Counted from the stretch's first letter, positions 1 through 6,200 are shown. The stretch is 6,547 nt of DNA from Lachnospiraceae bacterium (GCA_014804285.1 JAAVAA010000027.1:49848-56394), one strand, 5' to 3'. Numbers and translations are program-made. The notes: generated by a model not told the origin, from the letters alone.

Positions 1-213
1 ATCCTTCACAGACATCCTTGCCTGCTTGGAAAAAATGGTGATCCCTCTTTCCCTTTCCTGCTCATAATTGTCCAGAAATGCGTCCCTTTTATCTACTCGT
101 CCCAGTCTGCGGATACTGCCGCAGGTATAGAGCATTGCTTCCGACAATGTTGTCTTTCCCGCGTCCACATGTGCCAGAATTCCTACCGCCAGTCTTTTCA
201 TAATCTGTCCCAT
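1..213 (-). CDS. Translation-factor-type GTPase (TetM/EF-G-like), N-terminal part
   Basis: This is the first 71 codons of a gene that continues past the left edge. It encodes the G domain of a translational GTPase of the EF-G/ribosomal-protection superfamily, which binds GTP and acts on the ribosome. The P-loop reads AHVDAGKTT (residues 14-22), and the switch I region carries RGITI (56-60) with its conserved threonine at 59. The stretch GRVDKRDAFLDNYEQERERG (38-57) resembles TetM/TetO/TetW proteins in GRVD and RGITI. However, it lacks the TTRTDN and LERQRGITIQT wording of genuine tetracycline resistance proteins, so it is more likely a housekeeping-type relative found in Lachnospiraceae. The ATG at 213 is chosen because AAGGAGG lies ten bases upstream; an inner ATG at 201 is the alternative. 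It lies 28 bases downstream of the ROK kinase gene with no visible terminator, so it is probably co-transcribed. Family assignment is firm; function is inferred. Confidence 0.88.
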   Translation of the reverse strand, partial: MGQIMKRLAVGILAHVDAGKTTLSEAMLYTCGSIRRLGRVDKRDAFLDNYEQERERGITIFSKQARMSVKD

Positions 214-241
214 CAGAAATCATCCTCCTTAAGGAGCAACC

Positions 242-1120
242 CTATTTCCTTTCCGCAAGCGCTCTTTTTCCCAGTTCCAAAGCTCCCATGATTCCCTGAT
301 CATCGTTCAGACTTGCGGGTACGATATAATTTTCCATATTTTCAAGTTCTTCCGTCTTGATATAACCGCCAAGCATTTCCTTCACATAGCCGCGTATCAT
401 CGGGAAAAGCTGCTCCTGATGCATGATTCCTCCGCCAAGAATAATCATTTCAGGAGAAAGTGTCAAAATATATCCGGTAAGCGCCTGAGCAATATAATAT
501 GCTTCCAAATCCCAAACTTCCTTCCGGTCCTTTAGCTCAGCAGCCTTCTTTCCCCAGCGTTCCTCAACTGCCGGACCTGCAGCCATCCCTTCCAGACAGG
601 TTCCGTGATAAGGGCATTTCCCCTGATAATTGTCACCCTCACGCCTTTGGATCATCACATGTCCCGCCTCCGGATGAAGCATCCCGTGAAGCAGTTTTCC
701 CTCAATGTAAATCCCGGCGCCTACACCAGTCCCAATAGTCACATAGACCACACAGCTTTTTCCTTTTGCCTGTCCGAAGGTCACCTCTCCAAGTACAGAC
801 CCGTTCACATCCGTGTCAAAACCCACGGGATAGTTAAGCGCTTTTTCAAAAGCATTCACAATATTGAAATTAGCCCACGCCAATTTCGGCGTACTGGTAA
901 TATACCCATAAGTAGCTGACTGCCTGTCCGGATCAATGGGACCAAAACAGCCGATTCCGAGTGCCTCAATCTGCGCCTTTTGAAAATAGTCGATTATTTC
1001 AGGGATTGTATCCTCTGGAGTTCTGGTGGGAATGGAAATCTGCTCAAAAATCTTTCCCGTCTCATCTCCAATTGCACATACCATCTTTGTTCCGCCTGCT
1101 TCCAATGCTCCAAGTCTCAT
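242..1120 (-). CDS. ROK-family sugar kinase, fructokinase-like
   Basis: A complete 292-residue cytoplasmic sugar kinase of the ROK (repressor, ORF, kinase) family, most like the bacterial fructokinase group that phosphorylates fructose or a related hexose with ATP. The N-terminal phosphate-binding motif is GALEAGGTK (4-12). FGPIDP follows at 59-64, the catalytic aspartate is in FDTDVNG (D104), and the second nucleotide-binding loop is TIGTGVGAG (128-136). The zinc site of the family is intact: the GH pair (H154) and CPYHGTC (C169, H172, C175), followed by the usual LEG. The glycine-rich ILGGGI (227-232) lies near the C terminus. There is no DNA-binding N-terminal domain, so this is an enzyme rather than a ROK repressor. 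AAGGAGAAGG precedes the ATG. It lies 20 bases downstream of the phosphatase gene and 28 bases upstream of the GTPase gene, in one operon. Exact sugar specificity (fructose, mannose, glucose) cannot be read from the sequence. Confidence 0.92.
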   Translation of the reverse strand: MRLGALEAGGTKMVCAIGDETGKIFEQISIPTRTPEDTIPEIIDYFQKAQIEALGIGCFGPIDPDRQSATYGYITSTPKLAWANFNIVNAFEKALNYPVGFDTDVNGSVLGEVTFGQAKGKSCVVYVTIGTGVGAGIYIEGKLLHGMLHPEAGHVMIQRREGDNYQGKCPYHGTCLEGMAAGPAVEERWGKKAAELKDRKEVWDLEAYYIAQALTGYILTLSPEMIILGGGIMHQEQLFPMIRGYVKEMLGGYIKTEELENMENYIVPASLNDDQGIMGALELGKRALAERK

Positions 1121-1140
1121 CTTCCTTCTCCTTTCGCATT

Positions 1141-1728
1141 TTATTTCATTTCTTCATATCTATTTTGAAATAAATTCCGATCAATCTCCACGATTCCGGT
1201 GTTTCCGGTTTTATAATTTCGGGCCATATCTTCAAAGGGCGTATCATAAAGGTACGACATCAATGTCATGATCACCGCGCTGTGTGTGACCATCAATACG
1301 TTTTCCGCATTTTCATCAAATATACCGGATAACGCAGGCAAAAGTCTGTCGAGAAGCTGCTGATAAGATTCTCCGCCGGGTGGTATCTGATAACGCCGGT
1401 TTACATACCAGGCCTGATATTCCTCCCGAAATTCTTCCCGCACCTGCTTCCATGTATAGCCTTCCCAACTGCCAAAAGAAATCTCTTCAAGGCCTTCCCT
1501 TACAATAGGAGTCACATGAATAGCCCGCCCGATCACTTCTGCAGTTTCCCGGGCACGCTTCTGACGGCTGGTATAGATAGTTTTGATCTCATAACCGGTT
1601 TTCAGCCGCTTGGCCAACTCATGAGCCTGTTCCCTTCCTCTTTCATTAAGCAGGGTATCCGTCTGCCCTTGTATTCTGTTTTGTATGTTCCAGTCTGTCT
1701 CGCCATGCCTTGTAAGATAAAATTTCAT
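1141..1728 (-). CDS. Histidine phosphatase family protein (phosphoglycerate mutase-like)
   Basis: A complete 195-residue member of the histidine phosphatase (branch 1) superfamily, which removes or transfers phosphate through a phosphohistidine intermediate. The signature TRHGETDWN (6-14) holds the nucleophile H8 and the phosphate-binding R7. The second arginine lies in SRQKRARETA (54-63, R58 in the family position). The acid/base glutamate is in LEEISFGSWEG (80-90, E82), and the second catalytic histidine is H149 in VTHSAVI. The length is typical for small, broad-specificity phosphatases and CobC-like proteins rather than glycolytic GpmA, which is longer. The start is supported by AAAGGA five bases before the ATG. 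It is the first gene of the operon that continues into the ROK kinase, so a sugar-phosphate substrate is plausible but only inferred. Nothing is unusual in the catalytic residues. Confidence 0.92.
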   Translation of the reverse strand: MKFYLTRHGETDWNIQNRIQGQTDTLLNERGREQAHELAKRLKTGYEIKTIYTSRQKRARETAEVIGRAIHVTPIVREGLEEISFGSWEGYTWKQVREEFREEYQAWYVNRRYQIPPGGESYQQLLDRLLPALSGIFDENAENVLMVTHSAVIMTLMSYLYDTPFEDMARNYKTGNTGIVEIDRNLFQNRYEEMK

Positions 1729-1796
1729 TCCGATCCTTTCAACACTTATCTGGTTTCCGATCCGCCAATCTGCACATACGATGCCTGCATGCCTTT

Positions 1797-1805
1797 ATTA
1801 TACCA
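1797..1805 (-). promoter_or_regulatory. Extended -10 promoter for the phosphatase-kinase-GTPase operon
   Basis: On the minus strand the sequence reads TGGTATAAT, a perfect TATAAT with the TG-N extension (TGnTATAAT). The -35 region at the proper distance (TGGCGC, 1820-1825) is poor. A better-looking CTGACA (1815-1820) is only 12 bases from the -10 and so not usable. Extended -10 promoters tolerate a weak -35. Transcription would start near 1790, giving a leader of about 60 bases before the phosphatase ATG. Two copies of an eight-base direct repeat (ATCTGCAC on the plus strand, 1768-1775 and 1805-1812) bracket the -10 and start point. Confidence 0.6.
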
Positions 1806-1930
1806 TCTGCACCCTGTCAGCGCCAGAAAGAAGTGATGGCAGGCTCTAAAATTTTATAATGATTCAGGCTGATAGTTTTCGCTGCCGGGAAAATCCTTTG
1901 GCAAACATGGCGGGCTTGGTGGTAACATGC

Positions 1931-2231
1931 TAAATTAACGTTTAGATGGGGAAGGGGACTGAAGTCGTTTCAGCTTTCGTATGGCTTATAGCGATCTTTC
2001 GTTAGATTTTGGAGAAACAGCTGTCATAAAAATGCTGCTGCCCAGAGACGTTGTCCGAAATACCCTGAGCAAATAATTTCGTCTTATAGAAACTATTATT
2101 CAGGGTATGAGTTTCGACTCTGGGCAGCTAATAGGCATTTGTGACAGCAGGATTCCCAAAATCCCGAAAGGCGCTATCGCCACAGAAAGTTGAAATGACT
2201 CAGTCCCCTTCCTTCACTAAACATTAACTTA
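1931..2231. repeat. Long imperfect palindrome with inverted terminal repeats (MITE-like or structured RNA)
   Basis: The 301 bases fold back on themselves around an eight-base loop at 2081-2088. Paired blocks, from outside inward, are: termini 1931-1945 with 2217-2231 (13 of 15); 1950-1962 with 2200-2212 (13 of 13); 1988-1993 with 2172-2177; 2005-2012 with 2156-2163; 2020-2026 with 2142-2148; 2037-2047 with 2118-2128 (11 of 11); 2061-2068 with 2100-2107; and 2072-2080 with 2089-2097 (8 of 9). Many short mismatched gaps lie between the blocks. There is no coding capacity. The left terminal 15-mer recurs exactly at 6249-6263. A TA dinucleotide sits at each end (1931-1932, 2230-2231), which would fit a TA target duplication of the IS630/Tc1-mariner type, but this is only suggestive. 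It is either a non-autonomous miniature transposon or a long hairpin RNA gene. The structure is seen directly; the nature is inferred. Confidence 0.75.
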
Positions 2232-2418
2232 ACCTCTTTATTCACGCGCCCTCCTACGCAGATGTAAAAAATAACCAATAATCCCCTCCGCATCCATTGT
2301 CAAAAATGCCGAATTTGGGCTATTTTCTTAATCTTCACTGACATTTTCGAAAAATTTGGGGTAAACTGAATATATAGCAATTTAGTGTTTTGGGCACACA
2401 TTTTTAAGGAGGCTTTCT

Positions 2419-2934
2419 ATGTTTCAAAAAGGTGATTATGTAATTTGCGGCAACAACGGTATCTGCTGTGTACAAGATGTCACCACGCTGAATATCAGCG
2501 GTGTTGACAAAACGAGAGAATATTACCTGCTCAAGCCGGTTTTCCAGTCCACGAGCACGGTCTATGTTCCCATAGATGCTGCCGAAAAGTCTATCCGTAA
2601 AGCGGCTTCCCGCAAGGAGGCGGATGAACTGATACAATCCATTCCCAATATTCCGCTTATCCCGCTTGCAGACGAAAAAACCTTAGAGCGCACTTATAAA
2701 GAATACATGCATGAAGGAAGCTGCGTTGCATGGATCAAACTGATCAAAACCATTTATCTCAGAAAGGAAAAAAGGATTTTAAAGGGCTGCAAGGTCACTG
2801 CCGTAGACAGCCGGTATTTCAAACTGGCAGAAGATTTTCTCTACGGCGAGCTTTCCGTTGCTTTAGATATTTCCCGTGACGAAGTTCGAAATTACATCGC
2901 CCAATCCATTGACGAAAACTTTTCAACCGTCTGA
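2419..2934 (+). CDS. CarD/CdnL-like transcriptional regulator
   Basis: A 171-residue cytoplasmic protein of the CarD_CdnL_TRCF family. Members bind the beta subunit of RNA polymerase through an N-terminal Tudor-like domain and modulate promoter opening. The N-terminal domain (about 1-55) shows the family wording: FQKGDYVICGNNGICCV (2-18), a YYLLKP strand (35-40) and STVYVPID (46-53). The C-terminal part (about 56-171) is helical, with W105, the RKEKR patch (115-119) and AEDFLYGELSVALDISRDEV (137-156), as in the CarD helical domain. The start is well set by AAGGAGG six bases before the ATG. It is the only plus-strand gene in the window. It is preceded by the long palindrome, whose right end is 187 bases upstream, and its last 12 bases overlap the convergent small gene. 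It is shorter and more divergent than classical CdnL, so it may be a specialised paralogue rather than the housekeeping factor. Confidence 0.85.
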   Translation: MFQKGDYVICGNNGICCVQDVTTLNISGVDKTREYYLLKPVFQSTSTVYVPIDAAEKSIRKAASRKEADELIQSIPNIPLIPLADEKTLERTYKEYMHEGSCVAWIKLIKTIYLRKEKRILKGCKVTAVDSRYFKLAEDFLYGELSVALDISRDEVRNYIAQSIDENFSTV

Positions 2935-3228
2935 TGTCTTCTCCTTCTTAAAGCCGATGCTGACGTTCGGATTCTTTTCTTTCAGTTCGTCCAGCATCCG
3001 CTTTACGATTTCTCGCGATGATGCCTCTAATTTAAGCAATTCGCCTGCACTTGTTTTCAGCATCAAAAAATGCATATCAAAGTTAGCCACGCTGCAACAG
3101 AGTCTCCCCTTTACCTCCTCAATTCTAAGGTAAGCATGGGTAATTTCTTCATAAGGCAGGGTATGCCACTTAAACCCTCGCCGGTATGTCAATTCCTGCT
3201 CCCCCAACTTAATCTTCTTATCTTCCAT
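2923..3228 (-). CDS. Small conserved-looking protein of unknown function (possible PH-like fold)
   Basis: A 101-residue soluble protein without signal peptide or membrane segment. I do not recognise a named family. The pattern is a run of short strand-like segments up to about residue 68 (for example ELTYRRGFKWHTLPYEEIT at 12-30 and DMHFLMLKT at 51-59). A charged amphipathic helix (71-84, SREIVKRMLDELKE) and an NPNV/GFK tail follow. LPYEEITHAYLR followed by a C-terminal helix is reminiscent of bacterial pleckstrin-homology-like domains, but this is only a resemblance. AGGAG and GGGAG lie upstream of the ATG. It follows the esterase gene by 21 bases and is the last gene of the MATE operon. Its 3' end overlaps the convergent CarD-like gene by 12 bases, so no terminator separates the two. 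Good spacing and a plausible protein composition make it a real gene. Confidence 0.75.
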   Translation of the reverse strand: MEDKKIKLGEQELTYRRGFKWHTLPYEEITHAYLRIEEVKGRLCCSVANFDMHFLMLKTSAGELLKLEASSREIVKRMLDELKEKNPNVSIGFKKEKTSDG

Positions 3229-3249
3229 TCCTTCTCCCTCTCCTTCTTC

Positions 3250-4056
3250 TTATTGCAAATCTATATCCGTTCCCAGCCACCACCTGAGCACATCCTGTAT
3301 TTTGGCATCCCAGTATTTCCACTGATGGTCTCCCGATGACTCCTCACAAACCAGATCATAGCCCAATTTCTTTACATACTCCCAAACCGTGAGGTTTCCC
3401 TGATATAAGAAATCCTCCGTGCCGCACCACGCATAAAGCCTTGGCAATTCCTTTTTCTTATCTTTCAGCTTCCCTGCCAGTGTCATAATTTCATTATCCG
3501 AGTCCGCCAGTTCTTCCAGGCTTCCGAAAATTCCCCTAAAAAGTGGTATAAGGTGCGGCTTTTCTCTGTTGTTCCGCTTCACATCCTCAACAATATCCAA
3601 CGCACCGGATAACGCCGCTGCCGCTCCAAAAGTATCACTAGCTCCGAGCCCCAGCTTCCATGCCCCGTATCCGCCCATAGACAATCCCGCTGCCAGTGTG
3701 TCTTCCCTTTTATCCGACATTTGAGGAAAAAATTCCCGGCAGATTTGAGGCAGCTCCTGTGCAATGAATGTCCAATAATTCATTCCATAAGTTGTGTCTG
3801 TATAAAACCCCAAGTGGGTCGTAGGCATAACTACTGCAATTCCCAATTTGCTTGCATATCGTTCTATAGAAGTTCTCCTCTGCCAGATGGTGTGATCATC
3901 ACTCATCCCATGCAGAAGATATACCGTCTTACAACATCCCTGCGCCTGCTTTCCTTCCATACCGATCTGTCCCTGAGTCTGCTGAGGCAGAATCACATCC
4001 ATATTCATACTCATTCCTAAAACATCCGAGAAAAAATCCACATGTAATAATGCCAT
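3250..4056 (-). CDS. Alpha/beta-hydrolase esterase (esterase D / tributyrin esterase type)
   Basis: A complete 268-residue serine hydrolase of the esterase D (PF00756-like) family, related to lactococcal tributyrin esterase EstA and S-formylglutathione hydrolases. It cleaves short-chain acyl or acetyl esters. The oxyanion-loop motif YLLHGMSDD is at 46-54. The nucleophile S126 sits in AGLSMGGYGAW (123-133). The acid is D215 in CGTEDFLY (211-218), and the histidine is H244 in GDHQW, so the triad is complete and correctly ordered. There is no signal peptide, so it is probably cytoplasmic. A glutamine- and glycine-rich insert at about 24-42 before the first core strand is longer than expected and looks like a surface loop. 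The start is supported by AGGAGG seven bases before the ATG. It lies 55 bases after the CmpB-like gene and 21 bases before the small gene. Natural substrate unknown; acetylated sugars or drug esters would fit but are guesses. Confidence 0.9.
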   Translation of the reverse strand: MALLHVDFFSDVLGMSMNMDVILPQQTQGQIGMEGKQAQGCCKTVYLLHGMSDDHTIWQRRTSIERYASKLGIAVVMPTTHLGFYTDTTYGMNYWTFIAQELPQICREFFPQMSDKREDTLAAGLSMGGYGAWKLGLGASDTFGAAAALSGALDIVEDVKRNNREKPHLIPLFRGIFGSLEELADSDNEIMTLAGKLKDKKKELPRLYAWCGTEDFLYQGNLTVWEYVKKLGYDLVCEESSGDHQWKYWDAKIQDVLRWWLGTDIDLQ

Positions 4057-4111
4057 TTTCTATCCTCCTGTATTTTATAAAGTCCTGACTATGTCATCTA
4101 ATACTTTTATA

Positions 4112-4663
4112 TTACCACAAATTTTGTGTAATTCCATACCCTACATTCGGATGTATGGCGCACCATGCCGCATCCGCCACAAAAATCAGTACCAGCAAAA
4201 CACATAATAGCATCTTAAGTCCGGCTGGAAGCTTGGGATACCATTTTTCATAAATAGGAAGGAACAGGCAAATCAGCGTAACTCCTCCCACACCAAATGC
4301 ACACACTCCCAGTAGACAAATTCGTCCATTGATATTCAGAAAATGTCCGCTATAATCCCACCATCTTATTCCCCATCTTTTCTCCAGAAAAAAGCTCGTA
4401 AGATATTCCAACACACCACAGATCATGGCAGAATAAAAAAAGACATTAACCGGCTTCTTTCGCAAAGAATGTAAAAGAAAACACAGCAAAAGCCCTCCCA
4501 TGCCATATACAGGCAGGTAAGGGCCTTCATACACGCCTCGATTGATGAATCGGTGCTCCGTCCAAAAATAAAGCATCACTTCCCAAAGCCAGCCTAAAAA
4601 GGAAAGAGCAAAAAATAATAGTGCGTAATAGTCAAATTGTGGGGAATTATTTTCTCGTCTCAT
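4112..4663 (-). CDS. CmpB-family membrane protein (putative ABC-transporter type IV)
   Basis: An integral membrane protein of the CmpB family (Pfam PF06541, formerly DUF1113), common in Firmicutes and of unproven function. Counting from the ATG at 4663 it has 183 residues. There are about five hydrophobic segments (roughly 10-34, 49-67, 72-94, 114-138 and 148-170). The family signatures are GWLWEV (24-29), NRGVYEGPYLPVYG (41-54), LEYLTSFFLE (85-94), RWWDYSGHFLNINGRICL (100-117) and a late D/W-containing segment. An in-frame GTG at 4687 would add eight residues, but no Shine-Dalgarno sequence precedes it. A GGGG run at 12 bases from the ATG is also weak, so translation may be coupled to the MATE gene, which ends only 28 bases upstream. 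Despite the name, no ATP-binding partner is nearby, so an ABC role is not supported here. Confidence 0.85.
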   Translation of the reverse strand: MRRENNSPQFDYYALLFFALSFLGWLWEVMLYFWTEHRFINRGVYEGPYLPVYGMGGLLLCFLLHSLRKKPVNVFFYSAMICGVLEYLTSFFLEKRWGIRWWDYSGHFLNINGRICLLGVCAFGVGGVTLICLFLPIYEKWYPKLPAGLKMLLCVLLVLIFVADAAWCAIHPNVGYGITQNLW

Positions 4664-4691
4664 ACAAACAGTTTTCCCCGTTTGCACAAAA

Positions 4692-6110
4692 TTATTTTGC
4701 GACTGCTTCCTGAACCATCACAGGATTCTCTGCATCTTCCCCTTGCACTTCCTCCTGTACGGCTGCCTTTCCGGTATTCTTCTTCCATTTTCCCTGTAGA
4801 TATCGGGATGCATTAAAGGTTCCGGCAATCATCCATGTAAGCGCAGTTGCAAGCCATACTCCCCATACACCCACTATAGGGATAAGTGTAAGCGGCTTGG
4901 CAAGGCAGATTCGTCCAAGCATTTCAACCACGCCGTTGGCAAAAGCAAACACCGCATCTCCTGCTCCGTTTAACAATCCTCTGGTCACATAAATGGTTCC
5001 CAGAAACAGGTAAAACCAACTGGTAATCTTAAGCGCCCTTGCACCGAAAGAAATAACCTCTTTCTCCCGGACAAAAAGCTCCATGATAAACTCTCCTCCA
5101 AACTGTGCAAGCGGTATCATCACCAGTGAAAAAACAGCCATGATCGTCAGACCCTTGCGGTACCCCTGACGAACCCTGTCGATTTTGCCTGCGCCTATAT
5201 TCTGGCCGGTATAAGTAGACATTGCCATACCCAGAGAATTGTAAGGCTGTTGTACCAACTGCTCAATTCTGCTGGTTGCCGTAAATGCCGCTACCACAAC
5301 GGAACCAAATGTGTTTACAACACTTTGTAACGCCACACAGGAAATTGCAATCAGGGAGGTTTGGAACGCCAACGGCACACCCATTCTTGTACATTGCCAG
5401 ATAATATTCAGATCCGGCTTTCTAAGATCCTTAGGAATCTTAAAAAAGGGATTTGTCTTAAAGGCAAATGTCAGACTTCCCACACCGGAAAGAAGCTGGG
5501 ATATAATGGTTGCAATCCCGGCGCCTGCCACGCCCATTTTAAAAGTTTTCACAAACAAAAGATCCAAAAAGATATTTAAAACACTTGCAACAATCAAAAA
5601 GTACAATGGTGTTTTGGAGTCACCCACAGCACGCAGGATTGCAGATATGCAGTTGTATAATGCTACCGCCAGTACACCGGCACACATAATGCGCATGTAA
5701 AGCACCGCATCGTCTAAAATATTCGCCGGAGTATTCAAAAAAGTCAGCACCGGACGGGAGAGCAAAATGCCGAGTCCCCCCATAACCGTCCCAACTGCAA
5801 GCATAATATAAGCCGCATTAGCAATCGCCTTTCGGACATAGTCATGATTTCCTGCGCCAAAATGCTGGGAAATAACCACGCCTGTTCCGTTTGACATTCC
5901 CCCGCACAGAGAGAAGAAAAGGAAATTCAGGGAACCGGTAGCCCCTACTGCAGCAAGCGCATCCGCTCCAACTACCCGGCCAACAATCATAGAATCCACC
6001 ATGTTGTAAAGCTGCTGGAACACATTTCCCACTACCATAGGCAGCATAAAAGTAAGAAGCAACCCGGTAGGATTTCCCACCGTCATGTCCTTTACATAAG
6101 ATTTTTTCAT
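4692..6110 (-). CDS. MATE family efflux transporter
   Basis: A complete 472-residue secondary transporter of the MATE family (MatE domain twice), with about 12 membrane helices. It exports organic cations, drugs or metabolites in exchange for sodium ions or protons. The first half carries QQLYNMVDSMIVGRVVG (32-48), the typical helix 1-2 motif, and TGVVISQHFGAGNHDYVRKA (76-95). The matching second-half motif is STYTGQNIGAGKIDRVRQG (298-316). The repeated RAVGDSKTP (160-168) and RGLLNGAGDA (377-386) mark the pseudo-twofold halves. A polar, glutamate-rich tail of about 30 residues (442-472) follows the last helix. The start is the ATG at 6110; an in-frame TTG at 6125 would place the start on top of the ribosome binding site. 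It is the first gene of a four-gene operon with its own promoter. Substrate cannot be predicted. Confidence 0.93.
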   Translation of the reverse strand: MKKSYVKDMTVGNPTGLLLTFMLPMVVGNVFQQLYNMVDSMIVGRVVGADALAAVGATGSLNFLFFSLCGGMSNGTGVVISQHFGAGNHDYVRKAIANAAYIMLAVGTVMGGLGILLSRPVLTFLNTPANILDDAVLYMRIMCAGVLAVALYNCISAILRAVGDSKTPLYFLIVASVLNIFLDLLFVKTFKMGVAGAGIATIISQLLSGVGSLTFAFKTNPFFKIPKDLRKPDLNIIWQCTRMGVPLAFQTSLIAISCVALQSVVNTFGSVVVAAFTATSRIEQLVQQPYNSLGMAMSTYTGQNIGAGKIDRVRQGYRKGLTIMAVFSLVMIPLAQFGGEFIMELFVREKEVISFGARALKITSWFYLFLGTIYVTRGLLNGAGDAVFAFANGVVEMLGRICLAKPLTLIPIVGVWGVWLATALTWMIAGTFNASRYLQGKWKKNTGKAAVQEEVQGEDAENPVMVQEAVAK

Positions 6111-6117
6111 AATATTT

Positions 6118-6123
6118 CTCCTC
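6118..6123 (-). promoter_or_regulatory. Ribosome binding site fixing the MATE start
   Basis: Minus-strand GAGGAG lies seven bases before the ATG at 6110. The longer reading frame opening with TTG at 6125 overlaps this site, so the ATG is the real start. Confidence 0.85.
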
Positions 6124-6148
6124 AAAAATATTATTATACATGTTCTTT

Positions 6149-6163
6149 ATAGCACACTGCTAT
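6149..6163. promoter_or_regulatory. Candidate operator: perfect dyad at the MATE transcription start
   Basis: ATAGCA-CAC-TGCTAT is a perfect 6+3+6 inverted repeat placed just downstream of the -10, covering roughly +1 to +15 of the predicted transcript. Position and symmetry fit a repressor site, as is common for drug-efflux genes. It could also be a small leader hairpin. No regulator gene of the usual TetR/MarR type is in the window. Confidence 0.45.
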
Positions 6164-6170
6164 TTGCGGA

Positions 6171-6200
6171 ACTATAATAAAACGCTCTATAAATTGTCAA
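6171..6200 (-). promoter_or_regulatory. Sigma-A type promoter of the MATE operon
   Basis: On the minus strand, a perfect TTGACA (6195-6200) is followed after 18 bases by TATAGT (6171-6176), five of six to the -10 consensus. Transcription would begin near 6164, leaving a leader of about 54 bases before the MATE ATG. A second TATAAT closer to the gene (in ATGTATAATAAT, about 6133-6138) has no acceptable -35 and is probably just AT-rich leader. Confidence 0.7.

Larger units (their letters stand above)
1729..2418. other. 690-base intergenic region between divergent transcription units
   Basis: No credible coding sequence is seen on either strand. The left part (1729-1825) holds the leader and promoter of the minus-strand operon. 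Bases 1826-1930 show no recognisable element beyond an isolated TATAAT at 1855-1860 on the plus strand that lacks a good -35. The middle (1931-2231) is the long palindromic element described separately. The right part (2232-2418) must contain the promoter of the CarD-like gene. The best candidates are TTGTCA (2297-2302) with TATTTT (2321-2326) at 18-base spacing, and CTGACA (2338-2343) with TAAACT (2362-2367), also at 18. Both are mediocre and I cannot choose between them. AAGGAGG at 2406-2412 is the ribosome binding site of the CarD-like gene. Confidence 0.75.

Noticed and set aside
1..213. Acquired tetracycline resistance gene
   Set aside because: The switch I surroundings differ from known TetM/O/W proteins, and no mobile-element genes accompany it.
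1516..1836. Plus-strand open frame of 106 codons
   Set aside because: It lies antisense to the phosphatase gene, whose catalytic motifs are complete; no ribosome binding site and a low-complexity, unrecognisable product.
1931..2231. Integron attC site
   Set aside because: Length and imperfect symmetry recall large attC sites, but the ends (GTTTAG/CTAAAC) do not match the GTTRRRY/RYYYAAC core, and there is no gene-cassette array or integrase.
2275..2303. Minus-strand promoter with TTGACA at 2298-2303
   Set aside because: The -35 is perfect, but no acceptable -10 occurs at 16-18 bases (TATTGG at best), so it is probably chance.
6111..6125. Alternative TTG start for the MATE gene
   Set aside because: The extra codons overlap the GAGGAG ribosome binding site of the ATG at 6110, and the family normally begins at about that ATG.
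5842..6141. Minus-strand open frame of 99 codons overlapping the MATE start
   Set aside because: It is a shifted-frame copy of the MATE N-terminal region with no family resemblance of its own.
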